Position numbers and translations under genes: made by a program
The notes under the pieces: generated by a model
Seen by the model: only the letters and a program-made list of their open reading frames with translations
What the model was told of the DNA's origin: nothing
The model's database searches: none
Source of the DNA: Streptomyces diastatochromogenes
GTDB lineage: Bacteria; Actinomycetota; Actinomycetes; Streptomycetales; Streptomycetaceae
Direction: 5' to 3'
Assembly: GCF_002242805.1 (NCBI RefSeq)
Contig: NZ_MCGQ01000016.1
Location: 186,481 to 250,480 of the forward strand
Length of the DNA stretch: 64,000 nt
In this document: positions 9,048-17,688 of the stretch, one piece after another
Layout of the letters: each line of letters starts with the position of its first letter
Numbering within the stretch: the stretch's first letter is position 1

Positions 9048-10214
9048 ATGCGTCATTTCGGGCACATCGCCCCCGAGGTGCGGCAGCGCCTCTTCCACCA
9101 GGAGCCGTGCGAGTTCACCGTCGACTCCTCGGCCCGGCTGCTCTCCGCGGCCCTGGGCGCCACGCTGTACAGCCCGGCAACCCGGCCGCGGCTCGCCGAC
9201 GACATCGTCAAGCAGGCCGGCAATGGCGTGGTCTCGATGGTGCTGTGCCTGGAGGACTCGATCGACGACGCGGACGTCGTGGCCGGCGAGGAGAACCTCG
9301 TCCGGCAGTTCGCCGACCTCGACTCCCGCGCGGGGGTGGAACCGCCCCTGCTCTTCATCCGGGTGCGCGTCCCCGAGCAGATCCCCGACCTCGTACGGCG
9401 CCTGGGCGACTCCGCGCGGCTGCTGTCCGGGTTCGTCATGCCGAAGTTCACCGAGGAGCGCGGCATCCCGTTCCTGGAGGCCCTCACCGCCGCCGAGGCC
9501 GAGAGCGGGCGCCGGCTGTTCGCCATGCCCGTCCTGGAGTCGCCCGAGCTGCTGTACCGCGAGTCCCGCGTGGACACCCTGGAGGGCATCGCCCGCGCGG
9601 TCGACAAGTTCCGCGACCGCGTGCTGGCCCTGCGCCTCGGCGTCACCGACTTCTGCTCCTCCTACGGCCTGCGCCGGGCCCCCGACATGACCGCCTACGA
9701 CGTCCAGGTCGTCGGCTCCGTGATCGCCGACGTGGTCAACATGCTGGGCCGTGCCGACGGCACCGGGTTCACCGTGACCGGGCCCGTCTGGGAGTACTTC
9801 CGGGTCCCCGAGCGCATGTTCAAGCCGCAGCTGCGGCAGAGCCCCTTCCTGGAGGTACAGGCCGTCGAGCTGCGCGAGAAGCTCATCGAGCACGCCATGG
9901 ACGGCCTGCTGCGGGAGATCTCCCTCGACCAGGCCAACGGCCTGCTCGGCAAGACCTGTATCCACCCCTCCCACGTCCTGCCCGTGCACGCACTGTCCGT
10001 GGTCAGCCATGAGGAGTTCAGTGACGCCCAGGACATTCTGCGGCCGGAACGCGGCGGCGGGGGTGTACTCCGGTCGGCCTACACGAACAAGATGAATGAA
10101 GTGAAACCGCACCGCGCCTGGGCCGAGCGGACCCTGCTGCGCGCCGAGGTCTTCGGCGTCGCGGGCGAGGACGTCGGCTTCGTGGAGCTGCTCGCCGCCG
10201 GGATACCCGGCTGA
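9048..10214 (+). CDS. HpcH/HpaI aldolase / citrate lyase-like enzyme of the Ter biosynthetic module
   Basis: A 388-residue member of the HpcH/citrate-lyase beta (CitE-like) TIM-barrel superfamily. The ATG at 9048 (MRHFGHIAPE) follows a GAGGAG site. The metal and acyl-binding motifs typical of the fold are visible: CLEDSIDDAD (about residues 67-76), the FVMPKF strand, and a C-terminal LLGKTCIHPSHV segment matching the GKxxIHPxQ motif of CitE proteins. It is the first gene of an operon with the PRTase fusion (22 nt downstream) and a HAD phosphatase. In published genomic analysis of Ter systems this trio recurs and is proposed to build a nucleoside-like metabolite; the substrate here is unknown. 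Confidence 0.85.
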   Translation: MRHFGHIAPEVRQRLFHQEPCEFTVDSSARLLSAALGATLYSPATRPRLADDIVKQAGNGVVSMVLCLEDSIDDADVVAGEENLVRQFADLDSRAGVEPPLLFIRVRVPEQIPDLVRRLGDSARLLSGFVMPKFTEERGIPFLEALTAAEAESGRRLFAMPVLESPELLYRESRVDTLEGIARAVDKFRDRVLALRLGVTDFCSSYGLRRAPDMTAYDVQVVGSVIADVVNMLGRADGTGFTVTGPVWEYFRVPERMFKPQLRQSPFLEVQAVELREKLIEHAMDGLLREISLDQANGLLGKTCIHPSHVLPVHALSVVSHEEFSDAQDILRPERGGGGVLRSAYTNKMNEVKPHRAWAERTLLRAEVFGVAGEDVGFVELLAAGIPG

Positions 10215-10236
10215 CCCGCATCAACCCAAGGAACGC

Positions 10237-12744
10237 ATGAAGAACGCAGTGAACGACGGGGTCTGGTCCGGCACCTGGGTCGCCGAGCGGCTCGGGGTCG
10301 GACTGGAGGGCGACGACGGGCTCCAGGCCCTGCTCGGGCTGGCGCTGCGCCGCAACCCCAAGCGGGCCCACCTGCTGGTCTCCCACGTGCTCGGCAAGCA
10401 CGTACCGCAGTCGCCGTCCGTGGTCTACGGCCACGGGTTCCGCCTCGGCCGCCGGGTCCGCGAGCTGCTCGGCGAGACGGAGGCCGCGTCGGCGGTCGTC
10501 CTCGGCTACGCGGAGACCGCCACCGGCCTCGGCCACTCGGTCGCCGACGGGCTGGGCCTCGCCCCGTACCTGCACTCCACGCGCCGCCCGGTGGCCGGGG
10601 TCGCCCGGGCGGGCGGCTTCGAGGAGTCCCACTCCCACGCCACGTCCCATCTGCTGCTTCCCGAGGATGCGGGGCTCCTGGCCGGAGATGGGGCGCTGGT
10701 GTTGGTCGACGACGAGTTCTCGACCGGTAACACTGTGCTCAACACCATCCGTGACCTGCATGGACGCTATCCGCGGCGGCGGTATGTGGTGGTCGCGCTG
10801 GTGGACATGCGTTCGGCCGAGGACACGGAGCGGCTTCGGCGGTTCGCGGGTGAGATCGGGGCGCGGGTGGATGTGATTGCCACGGCGTCCGGGACTGTGC
10901 GGCTGCCGGAAGGTGTCTTGGAGAAGGGGCAGGAGCTGGTTGCTCGGTACGCGTCTGCCGATGGCGCGTCGCCGGCCGGGTGCGGGTCCGATGTGGCTGG
11001 CCGCGCAGTTCCCCGCGCCCCTGAAGGGGCGCACCAGCGCAGCGGAGACATCACCCGCGTCGACCTCCACTGGCCCCCCGGCCTCCCCGACGGCGGTCGG
11101 CATGGCTTCACCCCGGCTCACCGGGCCCGGCTGGAGGCCGCGCTGCCCGCCATGGCCGCTCGGGTCGCCGAGGCGTTGCCCGCGGACGCTCGGCGCGTGC
11201 TGGTGCTCGGGTTCGAGGAGCTGATGTACGCCCCGCTGCGGATCGCCCGTGAGCTGGAGCAGGTGGTCACCGCCGAGGTGCGGTTCTCCACCACCACCCG
11301 TTCGCCCGTCCTCGCGGTCGACGACCCCGGGTACGCGATACGCAGCCGCCTGGTCTTCCCCGCCCATGACGACCCGGCGGACGGCTCCGGCGAGCGGTAC
11401 GCCTACAACGTCGCCGGTGGCGGCTTCGACGCCGTCGTCGCCGTGGTCGACTCGGTCGCCGACACCCCGGCACTGCACGCCCCCGACGGCCTGCCGGCCC
11501 GTCTCGCCGCCCACACTCCGCACGTTCTGCTCGCGGTCGTCCCCTCGTACACCCCCGAGCCCCTCGCCTCCCCCGAAAGGCCGGCCATGCTGCCCGAGCC
11601 CCTCCGCGGCCCCGCCTTCTCCTCGTACGCCCCGGAGGAGGTCGGCTGGCTGCTGCAGGATCTCTCGGACGTGACCCTGGAGGCGCCGACCGAGGAGCGC
11701 GAGGAGGCCATCCAGAGCGGCGGCGCCCACTACGCCGAGTCGCTGCCGGTCGAGTACCAGCCCAGTGAGCAGTACCAGGAGCTGTTCCACTCCGCCCTGG
11801 ACGTCTCCGCCGCCCGGATAGCCCAGGCGGTCGGTGTCGTGACCGAGACCGTCATCACCGAGCGGTCGCCCCGCCCGGTGCTGGTCTCCCTGGCCCGCGC
11901 CGGCACCCCGGTCGGCGTGCTGATGCGCCGCTGGGCCCGGTTCCGGCACGGCCTCGACCTTCCGCACTACGCCGTCTCGATCGTCCGCGGCCGCGGGATC
12001 GACGCCAACGCCCTGCGCTGGCTGGCCGCCCACCACGACCCCCGGGACGTCGTCTTCGTCGACGGCTGGACCGGCAAGGGCGCGATCACCCGCGAACTCA
12101 CCCAGGCCATCGAGGAGTTCGAGGCCGCCGAGGGGATCACCGGCTTCGACCCGGAGATCGCGGTGCTGGCCGACCCGGGCTCCTGTGTGCGGACGTACGG
12201 CACCCGCGAGGACTTCCTCATCCCCTCCGCCTGCCTCAACTCGACCGTGTCCGGGCTGATTTCACGTACGGTCCTGCGCGCGGACCTGGTCGGCCCGAAC
12301 GACTTCCACGGCGCGAAGTTCTACCGCGAACTCGCCGGTGCCGACGTCTCGGTGGCCTTCCTCGACGCCGTCTCCGCCCGCTTCGCCGAGGTCGCGGACA
12401 CCGTCGACGCGGCGGCCAAGGAGCTGATGGCCGAGGACCGCACCCCGACCTGGGAGGGCTGGCGGGCCGTCGAGCGGATCAGCGAGGAGTACGGCATCCA
12501 CGACGTGAACCTGGTCAAGCCCGGCGTCGGCGAGACCACCCGGGTGCTGCTGCGCCGGGTACCGTGGAAGATCCTCGCCAAGGCGGGCGCGGGTGCCGAC
12601 CTCGACCATGTGCGGCTGCTCGCCGAGCAGAGAGGAGTCCCGGTGGAGGAGGTCGGCGAACTGCCGTACACCTGTGTCGGACTGATCCACCCTCAGTACA
12701 CCCGGGGCGCCACGGGTGCCGACGGCCGGGCGGTGAACGTCTGA
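10237..12744 (+). CDS. Four-domain phosphoribosyltransferase fusion (PRTase_2-TRSP-PRTase_1/StiP-PELOTA)
   Basis: An 835-residue protein with, in order: a PRTase domain (about 25-225) with PRPP loop VLVDDEFSTGNT; a TRSP domain (about 275-425); a second PRTase of the StiP/PRTase_1 family (about 445-700) with PRPP loop VVFVDGWTGKGA; and a C-terminal PELOTA-like RNA-binding domain (about 765-835). These Pfam families occur together in Ter-associated operons, where a nucleoside-like product is proposed; homologues are usually split or include an ATP-grasp, which I do not see here. The linker at about residues 247-268 is encoded by a dispersed intergenic repeat inserted in frame. The stop overlaps the next ATG by one base. 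Confidence 0.88.
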   Translation: MKNAVNDGVWSGTWVAERLGVGLEGDDGLQALLGLALRRNPKRAHLLVSHVLGKHVPQSPSVVYGHGFRLGRRVRELLGETEAASAVVLGYAETATGLGHSVADGLGLAPYLHSTRRPVAGVARAGGFEESHSHATSHLLLPEDAGLLAGDGALVLVDDEFSTGNTVLNTIRDLHGRYPRRRYVVVALVDMRSAEDTERLRRFAGEIGARVDVIATASGTVRLPEGVLEKGQELVARYASADGASPAGCGSDVAGRAVPRAPEGAHQRSGDITRVDLHWPPGLPDGGRHGFTPAHRARLEAALPAMAARVAEALPADARRVLVLGFEELMYAPLRIARELEQVVTAEVRFSTTTRSPVLAVDDPGYAIRSRLVFPAHDDPADGSGERYAYNVAGGGFDAVVAVVDSVADTPALHAPDGLPARLAAHTPHVLLAVVPSYTPEPLASPERPAMLPEPLRGPAFSSYAPEEVGWLLQDLSDVTLEAPTEEREEAIQSGGAHYAESLPVEYQPSEQYQELFHSALDVSAARIAQAVGVVTETVITERSPRPVLVSLARAGTPVGVLMRRWARFRHGLDLPHYAVSIVRGRGIDANALRWLAAHHDPRDVVFVDGWTGKGAITRELTQAIEEFEAAEGITGFDPEIAVLADPGSCVRTYGTREDFLIPSACLNSTVSGLISRTVLRADLVGPNDFHGAKFYRELAGADVSVAFLDAVSARFAEVADTVDAAAKELMAEDRTPTWEGWRAVERISEEYGIHDVNLVKPGVGETTRVLLRRVPWKILAKAGAGADLDHVRLLAEQRGVPVEEVGELPYTCVGLIHPQYTRGATGADGRAVNV
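10975..11038 (-). repeat. Dispersed repeat family A, copy 1 (inside a gene)
   Basis: About 60 bp that matches, in inverted orientation, the intergenic repeats at 37886-37940 and 62042-62098. The shared core is an 18-nt GCGCAGTTCCCCGCGCCC string, with a CCGGGTGCGGGT block on one side and a CCT..GGGG hairpin edge on the other. Here it is read in frame as the linker between the first PRTase and the TRSP domain. Confidence 0.75.
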
Positions 12745-13556
12745 TGCCGGTGCTGGTGGCGAGCGACCTCGACCGCACGCTGATCTACTCCTCGGCCGCC
12801 CTCGCGCTGACCATGCCGGACGCGCGGGCGCCCCGGCTGCTCTGCGTCGAGGTGCACGAGAGCAGGCCGCTGTCCTACATGACCGAGACGGCGGCCCAGC
12901 TGCTGACCGACCTCGGCGACTCGGCCGTCTTCGTGCCGACCACGACCCGCACCCGCAAGCAGTACCAGCGCATCAACCTGCCCGGCCCCCAGCCGGCGTA
13001 CGCCATCTGCGCCAACGGCGGCCATCTGCTGGTCGACGGCGTCACGGACCAGGACTGGCACGCCCAGGTGCTGGCCCGGCTCGCCGACGAGTGCGCGCCG
13101 CTGGACGAGATCCGCGAGCATCTGATGGCCTCCGCCGACCCCGCCTGGCTGCGCAAGCACCGGGTCGCCGAGGACCTGTTCGCCTATCTCGTCGTCGAAC
13201 GCGAGCTGCTGCCCGAGGAGTGGGTGAAGGAGCTGGCGGCGTGGGCGGAGAACCGGGGCTGGACCGTCTCGCTCCAGGGCCGCAAGATCTACGCCGTCCC
13301 CAAGCCCCTGACCAAGAGCGCGGCCGTACGCGAGGTCGCCCGCCGCACGGGCGCCCACCTCACCCTGGCGGCCGGGGACTCCCTGCTCGACGCCGACCTG
13401 CTGCTGGCCGCCGACCAGGGCTGGCGCCCGGGGCACGGCGAGCTGGCCGACAGCGGCTGGAGCGCACCGGCGATCAGCGCGCTTCCCGAGCGCGGGGTGC
13501 TGGCCGGGGAACGCATCGCACGGGAGTTCCTGAGGGCGGTACGGCAGCCCGTCTAG
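12744..13556 (+). CDS. HAD-superfamily phosphatase of the Ter biosynthetic module
   Basis: A 270-residue haloacid-dehalogenase-fold hydrolase. Motif I is ASDLDRTLIY at residues 5-14 (nucleophile Asp8, general acid Asp10), motif III includes the KSAAV lysine near residue 193, and motif IV is GDSLLDADLL near residue 213. A cap domain fills the centre (about 85-180), as in the Cof/sucrose-phosphatase-like group. The start ATG overlaps the stop of the PRTase gene by one base, so the two are translationally coupled. Its likely job is to remove a phosphate from the sugar-phosphate product of the upstream enzymes. Confidence 0.87.
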   Translation: MPVLVASDLDRTLIYSSAALALTMPDARAPRLLCVEVHESRPLSYMTETAAQLLTDLGDSAVFVPTTTRTRKQYQRINLPGPQPAYAICANGGHLLVDGVTDQDWHAQVLARLADECAPLDEIREHLMASADPAWLRKHRVAEDLFAYLVVERELLPEEWVKELAAWAENRGWTVSLQGRKIYAVPKPLTKSAAVREVARRTGAHLTLAAGDSLLDADLLLAADQGWRPGHGELADSGWSAPAISALPERGVLAGERIAREFLRAVRQPV

Positions 13557-13561
13557 CGGAG

Positions 13562-13783
13562 CTACCCGCAACAGCCCCCACCACAGCAACCGCCCCCGCC
13601 CCCGCCCGCCCGGGGCGCCGGGGCGGGCGCGGCGGACGTGCCGCCCACCGCCACCGTCGACAGCAGCTTGACCGTGTCGTCGTGCCCCGCAGGGCACGCG
13701 GCAGGGGCGGCGGACTCCGCCATCGGACGGCTCAGTTCGAAGGTGTCACCGCAGGTACGGCAGCGGTACTCGTAGCGAGGCAT
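13562..13783 (-). CDS. FmdB-type zinc-ribbon protein with Gly/Cys tail
   Basis: A 73-residue protein. The N-terminal MPRYEYRCRTCGDTFE is the FmdB/CxxC_CxxC_SSSS zinc ribbon; the second metal pair is less standard (CPAGHDD). The C-terminus is a Gly-rich tail ending in two CCG groups, which could bind a further metal. ATG 13783 is preferred over a GTG 6 nt upstream. It converges with the HAD gene (5 nt between stops). Function is unknown; such proteins are described as putative regulators. Confidence 0.8.
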   Translation of the reverse strand: MPRYEYRCRTCGDTFELSRPMAESAAPAACPAGHDDTVKLLSTVAVGGTSAAPAPAPRAGGGGGGCCGGGCCG

Positions 13784-14020
13784 GCGCACAGGCTAACCGG
13801 AGTGGCGCTTGTCACAACACTTCAAAGTTTTATGAGTGTTCGCTTCTGCCCGAAACTTGTGCGGAGATTTTGAAAAGATCGCTGATAACTTAGCTGAGCC
13901 GCGAGGGCCGTAAGACCGGGGGAAAGAGCGGGTTCACCGCGCCGCGATGACCACGCGGCCGTGTCCATCTGCTGTGTCTGAACCACGCGCGCAAGGACCA
14001 GTGCGAGGGGAGACGCAGCC
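13784..14020. promoter_or_regulatory. AT-rich promoter region before the PBP gene
   Basis: A 237-bp gap, unusually AT-rich for this genome between about 13801 and 13900. It contains a short inverted repeat, AACACT at 13816-13821 and AGTGTT at 13835-13840. It is the likely promoter and operator region for the PBP gene on the right and the zinc-ribbon gene on the left. Confidence 0.45.
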
Positions 14021-16249
14021 TTGGCCGAGTCATGGCAGCGATCGGATGGCCGCGGGGGAAACGACCGGCCCGGGGAGCGGCAGCCACAGGAGGCGGACGC
14101 CACCCTGCATCTGAAGGTCGACGCCCTCCGCGCCGACGTCACCATGCAACTGCGTGTCCCCCCGCCGCCGCCGGAACCTTCCGCCACCGGTGGCCGCGCA
14201 CAACGGCGGCGCAGCGCCCGCCGATCGGTGCGCGCCCGCCTCACCGCCGCCGCCGGCTCCGCCCTCGCCCGACTGCGTGCCGCCGCGGGCCCCCGGCTCG
14301 CGCCGCTCGCCCCGTACGCCCGTCGCCTCAGACCGCGGTACCCGCGCCCCGGCCGCAGCGGCTGGCGCCGCTGGATACCCTCCTGGCGCCAGTGGGTGGG
14401 CGGCGTGCTGTCGGGCTTCGTCGTGCTCAGCCTGTCCCTGTTCGTGGCCTACGAGTTGACGGACGTTCCGAAGAACCTCAACTCCTTCGCCACCCAGCAG
14501 GACAACGTCTACTTCTGGTCCGACGGGACGCCGATGGCCCGCACCGGCTGGGTGCGCCGCCAGGACATGCCGCTCAAGGACATACCGGAGCAGGTCCGTT
14601 GGGCGGTGCTCGCGGCGGAGAACGCGGACTTCTACTCCGACCCCGGCATCTCGGTCGAGGGCATCACCCGCGCCCTGTGGCGGACCGTCGGAGAGGGGGA
14701 CACCGAGGGCGGCTCCACCATCACCCAGCAGTACGTCAAGAACGTCTATCTGACCCAGAACCAGACCGTCAGCCGCAAGTTCACCGAGGCGATGATCTCC
14801 CTCAAGCTCGACAGCAAGATGAGCAAGGACGAGATCCTGGAGGGCTACCTCAACACCAGCTGGTTCGGCCGCGGCACGTACGGCATCCAGCGCGCCTCCC
14901 AGGCCTACTACGGCAAGGACGTCAGCCGGCTCGACGCCAGTCAGGCGGCCGTGCTCGCCTCCCTGCTGAAGGGCGCCGCGCTCTACGACCCCACCCTCAG
15001 CAAGGCCAACCACAAGCGGGCCGTCGAGCGCTGGTCCTGGATCCTGGACCGGATGGTCGACATCGGCAAACTGTCGCCGGCCCAGCGGGCCACGTACAAG
15101 ACCTTCCCCGAGCCGCTCAAGTCCGGCCGCACCTACGACACCGGCAAGCAGAGCGACTACCTGGTCGAACTGGCCCAGCAGTACGCCAAGAAGGCCGCCC
15201 ACATCTCCGACCGGGACTTCGACCTCGGCGGCTACCAGATCTACACGACCTTCGACCGCAAGCGAGAAACCGCGCTGACCGAGGCCGTGGCCAAGGCCCG
15301 CGAGCAGGCGCGGAAGGACCACCCCGAGCAGGCGAAGACCGCCCACTACGGCGCCGCCTCGGTCACCACCGACGGCCGGATCCTCGCCGTCTACGGCGGC
15401 CCCGACCACCGTAAGCAGGGCTACAACGAGTCCAACGCGACCACCGTGCAGGCCGGTTCGGCGTTCCTGCCGTTCGTCTACGCCGCCGGTCTGGAGCACG
15501 GGGTCAAGAAGACCCGCGGCGGACCCGCGACGCCCGTCACACCCGAGACCGTCTACGACGGCGACGACGCCGTCGCCGTCACCACGCCCGAGGGCCCCTA
15601 CTGGGACCGCAACGGCAAAGTGGTCGCCGCCCACAACGACGGCGGGAAGTCCTACGGGCGGATCACCCTGGACAAGGCCCTCGCCCGCTCGGTGAACACA
15701 CCGTTCGTGCAGCTCGGCATGGACACGGGCCTGGACAACGTGAGCCGGACCGCGGTGGCGGCGGGCCTGCTCTCCTCCAGCATGGGCCCGCAGGTGCCCT
15801 CCCTGTCCCTGGGCAACTCCACACCCAGCGCGATCCGGATGGCGAGCGGGTACGCCACCTTCGCCGCCGCCGGCACGCACACCGAGCCGTACTCGGTGCG
15901 CCGCATCACCCGCAACGGCTCCCCGGTGCCCATGGCCACCCCGCGCCCGCAACGGGCGGTCGGCGCGGACGTCGCCGAACACGTCGAGCGAGCGCTGACG
16001 GAGTCCTTCCGTACCGCCCACCCGGCCGACGCGCCGGCTGCGGCCAAGGTGTCGGGCAAGGCCGGCACCGCCGAGGACGACAGCGCCGCCTGGTACGTCG
16101 GCACCTCCGCGTCCGTGTCCACCGCCGTCGTCGTCTACCGCATCGACCTGACCAAGTCCCTGGAACCCCTGTCGCTCGACGGCGTCGCCGGCACCACCGC
16201 CGACAGCGTCCCGTACGGCGTCTGGGCGCGAGCCACGGGCCTCGGCTGA
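14021..16249 (+). CDS. Class A penicillin-binding protein with altered transpeptidase motifs
   Basis: A 742-residue bifunctional peptidoglycan synthase layout: cytoplasmic Arg/Pro-rich N-terminus, one membrane helix (about 131-148), GT51 glycosyltransferase (about 175-345, with the AAENADFYSDPG and GGSTITQQYVKN motifs and catalytic Glu in AAEN intact), then a transpeptidase-fold domain. In the latter the SxxK box reads GSAFLPF (Ser480, Leu483), so the catalytic lysine is replaced; SxN is kept (Ser557-Val-Asn559) and KTG is KAG (680-682). The start is a TTG at 14021 behind GGGGAG. It heads a rightward cell-envelope series. The glycosyltransferase should work; the transpeptidase is doubtful. 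Confidence 0.9.
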   Translation: MAESWQRSDGRGGNDRPGERQPQEADATLHLKVDALRADVTMQLRVPPPPPEPSATGGRAQRRRSARRSVRARLTAAAGSALARLRAAAGPRLAPLAPYARRLRPRYPRPGRSGWRRWIPSWRQWVGGVLSGFVVLSLSLFVAYELTDVPKNLNSFATQQDNVYFWSDGTPMARTGWVRRQDMPLKDIPEQVRWAVLAAENADFYSDPGISVEGITRALWRTVGEGDTEGGSTITQQYVKNVYLTQNQTVSRKFTEAMISLKLDSKMSKDEILEGYLNTSWFGRGTYGIQRASQAYYGKDVSRLDASQAAVLASLLKGAALYDPTLSKANHKRAVERWSWILDRMVDIGKLSPAQRATYKTFPEPLKSGRTYDTGKQSDYLVELAQQYAKKAAHISDRDFDLGGYQIYTTFDRKRETALTEAVAKAREQARKDHPEQAKTAHYGAASVTTDGRILAVYGGPDHRKQGYNESNATTVQAGSAFLPFVYAAGLEHGVKKTRGGPATPVTPETVYDGDDAVAVTTPEGPYWDRNGKVVAAHNDGGKSYGRITLDKALARSVNTPFVQLGMDTGLDNVSRTAVAAGLLSSSMGPQVPSLSLGNSTPSAIRMASGYATFAAAGTHTEPYSVRRITRNGSPVPMATPRPQRAVGADVAEHVERALTESFRTAHPADAPAAAKVSGKAGTAEDDSAAWYVGTSASVSTAVVVYRIDLTKSLEPLSLDGVAGTTADSVPYGVWARATGLG

Positions 16250-16287
16250 CCCCCGAGGCCCCGCGCCGACCCCCCACCCCTCGCAGA

Positions 16288-17580
16288 ATGAGCCCCCCCA
16301 TGAACAAGAAGCCGCCGACCGGCCGTCGCCGCCGGGCCAAAGCACGCCGCCGTCCCGCCGGACTCGGGATGCGGACCCTGGCCGCCCTCCTCGCCGTCGC
16401 CTCGGCGATCGCGGGCTTCCTGGTGCTCCACCGCCAGGACGGCACCACGCCCACGGCCTCCGCCAAGGACACCCCCACCTCGGCGCCGAAGGCCAAGCAG
16501 CCCGAGTGGGACGGCAGGACGAAGATCCTCGGCGACGGCTCCACCTCCTACACCGGCCCGCAGAAAGGGCAGTTGAAGGCAGAGCCGCTCAAACCCGGTG
16601 AGAAGCCGCCCCAGTTCGTCGTCTTCTCCTGGGACGGCGCACTGGAGGGCAGCGACCACCTCTTCTCGCACTACCGGGAGCTGGCCGAGGAGTACGACGC
16701 CCACATGACCTTCTTCCTCACGGGCATCTACCTGCTGCCCCAGAGCAAGAAGACCCTCTACCACGGCCCGCAGCACGCCCCCGGCGAGGCCGCGATCGAC
16801 TACGCCACCGACGACCACATACGCACCACCCTGGACCAGCTCCGCCAGGCCTACGACCAGGGCAACGAGATCGGCACCCACTTCAACGGCCACTTCTGCG
16901 ACAAGAAGGGCGGCGACGACTGGAGCGTCGAGGAGTGGAAGAGCGAGATCGACCAGTTCTACGGCCTCGTGGAGCGCTGGAAGACCCACACCGGCTTCAA
17001 GGACGTTCCGGCCCTGCCCTTCGACTTCAGGAAAGAGGTCACCGGCGGCCGCGCGCCCTGTCTGGAGGGCCAGAAGAACCTGCTGGAGGCCGCCAAGGGC
17101 TACGGCTGGCGCTACGACGCCAGCTCCACCGGCGACTTCCAGATCTGGCCCGCGAAGAAGAACGGCATGTGGAACTTCCCGCTCCAGCTGCTCCCGTACG
17201 AGGGCGGCAAGTACCAGGGCCTGTCGATGGACTTCAACTTCCTCGCCAACCAGTCCGACGGCGAGACCCACGGCAACCCCGCCGACTACCCGCAGTGGGA
17301 GAAGCAGACCGTCGACACCTACCTGGCCGGTTTCGACCGCGTCTACTACGGCAGCCGCGCCCCGCTGTTCATCGGCAACCACTTCGAGGAGTGGAACGGC
17401 GGCATCTACATGAAGGCCATCGACCAGGTCGTCAGGAAGGTGTGCACCAAGAAGGGCGTCAAGTGCGTCTCCTTCAAGGAACTGGCCGACTGGCTCGACG
17501 TGCAGAAGCCGGCGACCCTGCAGCGGCTGCGCGCCCTCGACCCGGCCCAGGCGCCCGACTGGTCCTCGGTGGTCAAGTGA
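16288..17580 (+). CDS. Secreted polysaccharide-deacetylase-like protein
   Basis: A 430-residue exported protein: basic N-terminus, one hydrophobic helix (about residues 28-45), then a NodB-like domain. Motif 1 reads FSWDGA near residue 113 (TFDDG-like) and motif 2 reads GTHFNGHF near residue 198, giving the HxxxH metal pair of carbohydrate esterase family 4. The later segments (TGGRAPC, RYDAS) fit the same fold. An internal ATG at 16300 (MNKKPP) is an equally possible start. It lies 38 nt after the PBP gene in the same direction, which suggests a role in modifying cell wall or surface glycan. The exact substrate is unknown. Confidence 0.75.
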   Translation: MSPPMNKKPPTGRRRRAKARRRPAGLGMRTLAALLAVASAIAGFLVLHRQDGTTPTASAKDTPTSAPKAKQPEWDGRTKILGDGSTSYTGPQKGQLKAEPLKPGEKPPQFVVFSWDGALEGSDHLFSHYRELAEEYDAHMTFFLTGIYLLPQSKKTLYHGPQHAPGEAAIDYATDDHIRTTLDQLRQAYDQGNEIGTHFNGHFCDKKGGDDWSVEEWKSEIDQFYGLVERWKTHTGFKDVPALPFDFRKEVTGGRAPCLEGQKNLLEAAKGYGWRYDASSTGDFQIWPAKKNGMWNFPLQLLPYEGGKYQGLSMDFNFLANQSDGETHGNPADYPQWEKQTVDTYLAGFDRVYYGSRAPLFIGNHFEEWNGGIYMKAIDQVVRKVCTKKGVKCVSFKELADWLDVQKPATLQRLRALDPAQAPDWSSVVK

Positions 17581-17688
17581 CGTATGTGCGCCGCGAGTTC
17601 CACTTGTGCAACCCCCTTCACAACGTGCACACACGTCATGCGAAGATGCCCTCGCCCGGCCGATGTGCCGGTGTAGAGGGGAACATCA

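Noticed and set aside
9048..10214. True citrate lyase beta subunit
   Set aside because: No alpha or gamma subunits are nearby, and the gene sits in a Ter biosynthetic operon, so a different substrate is more likely.
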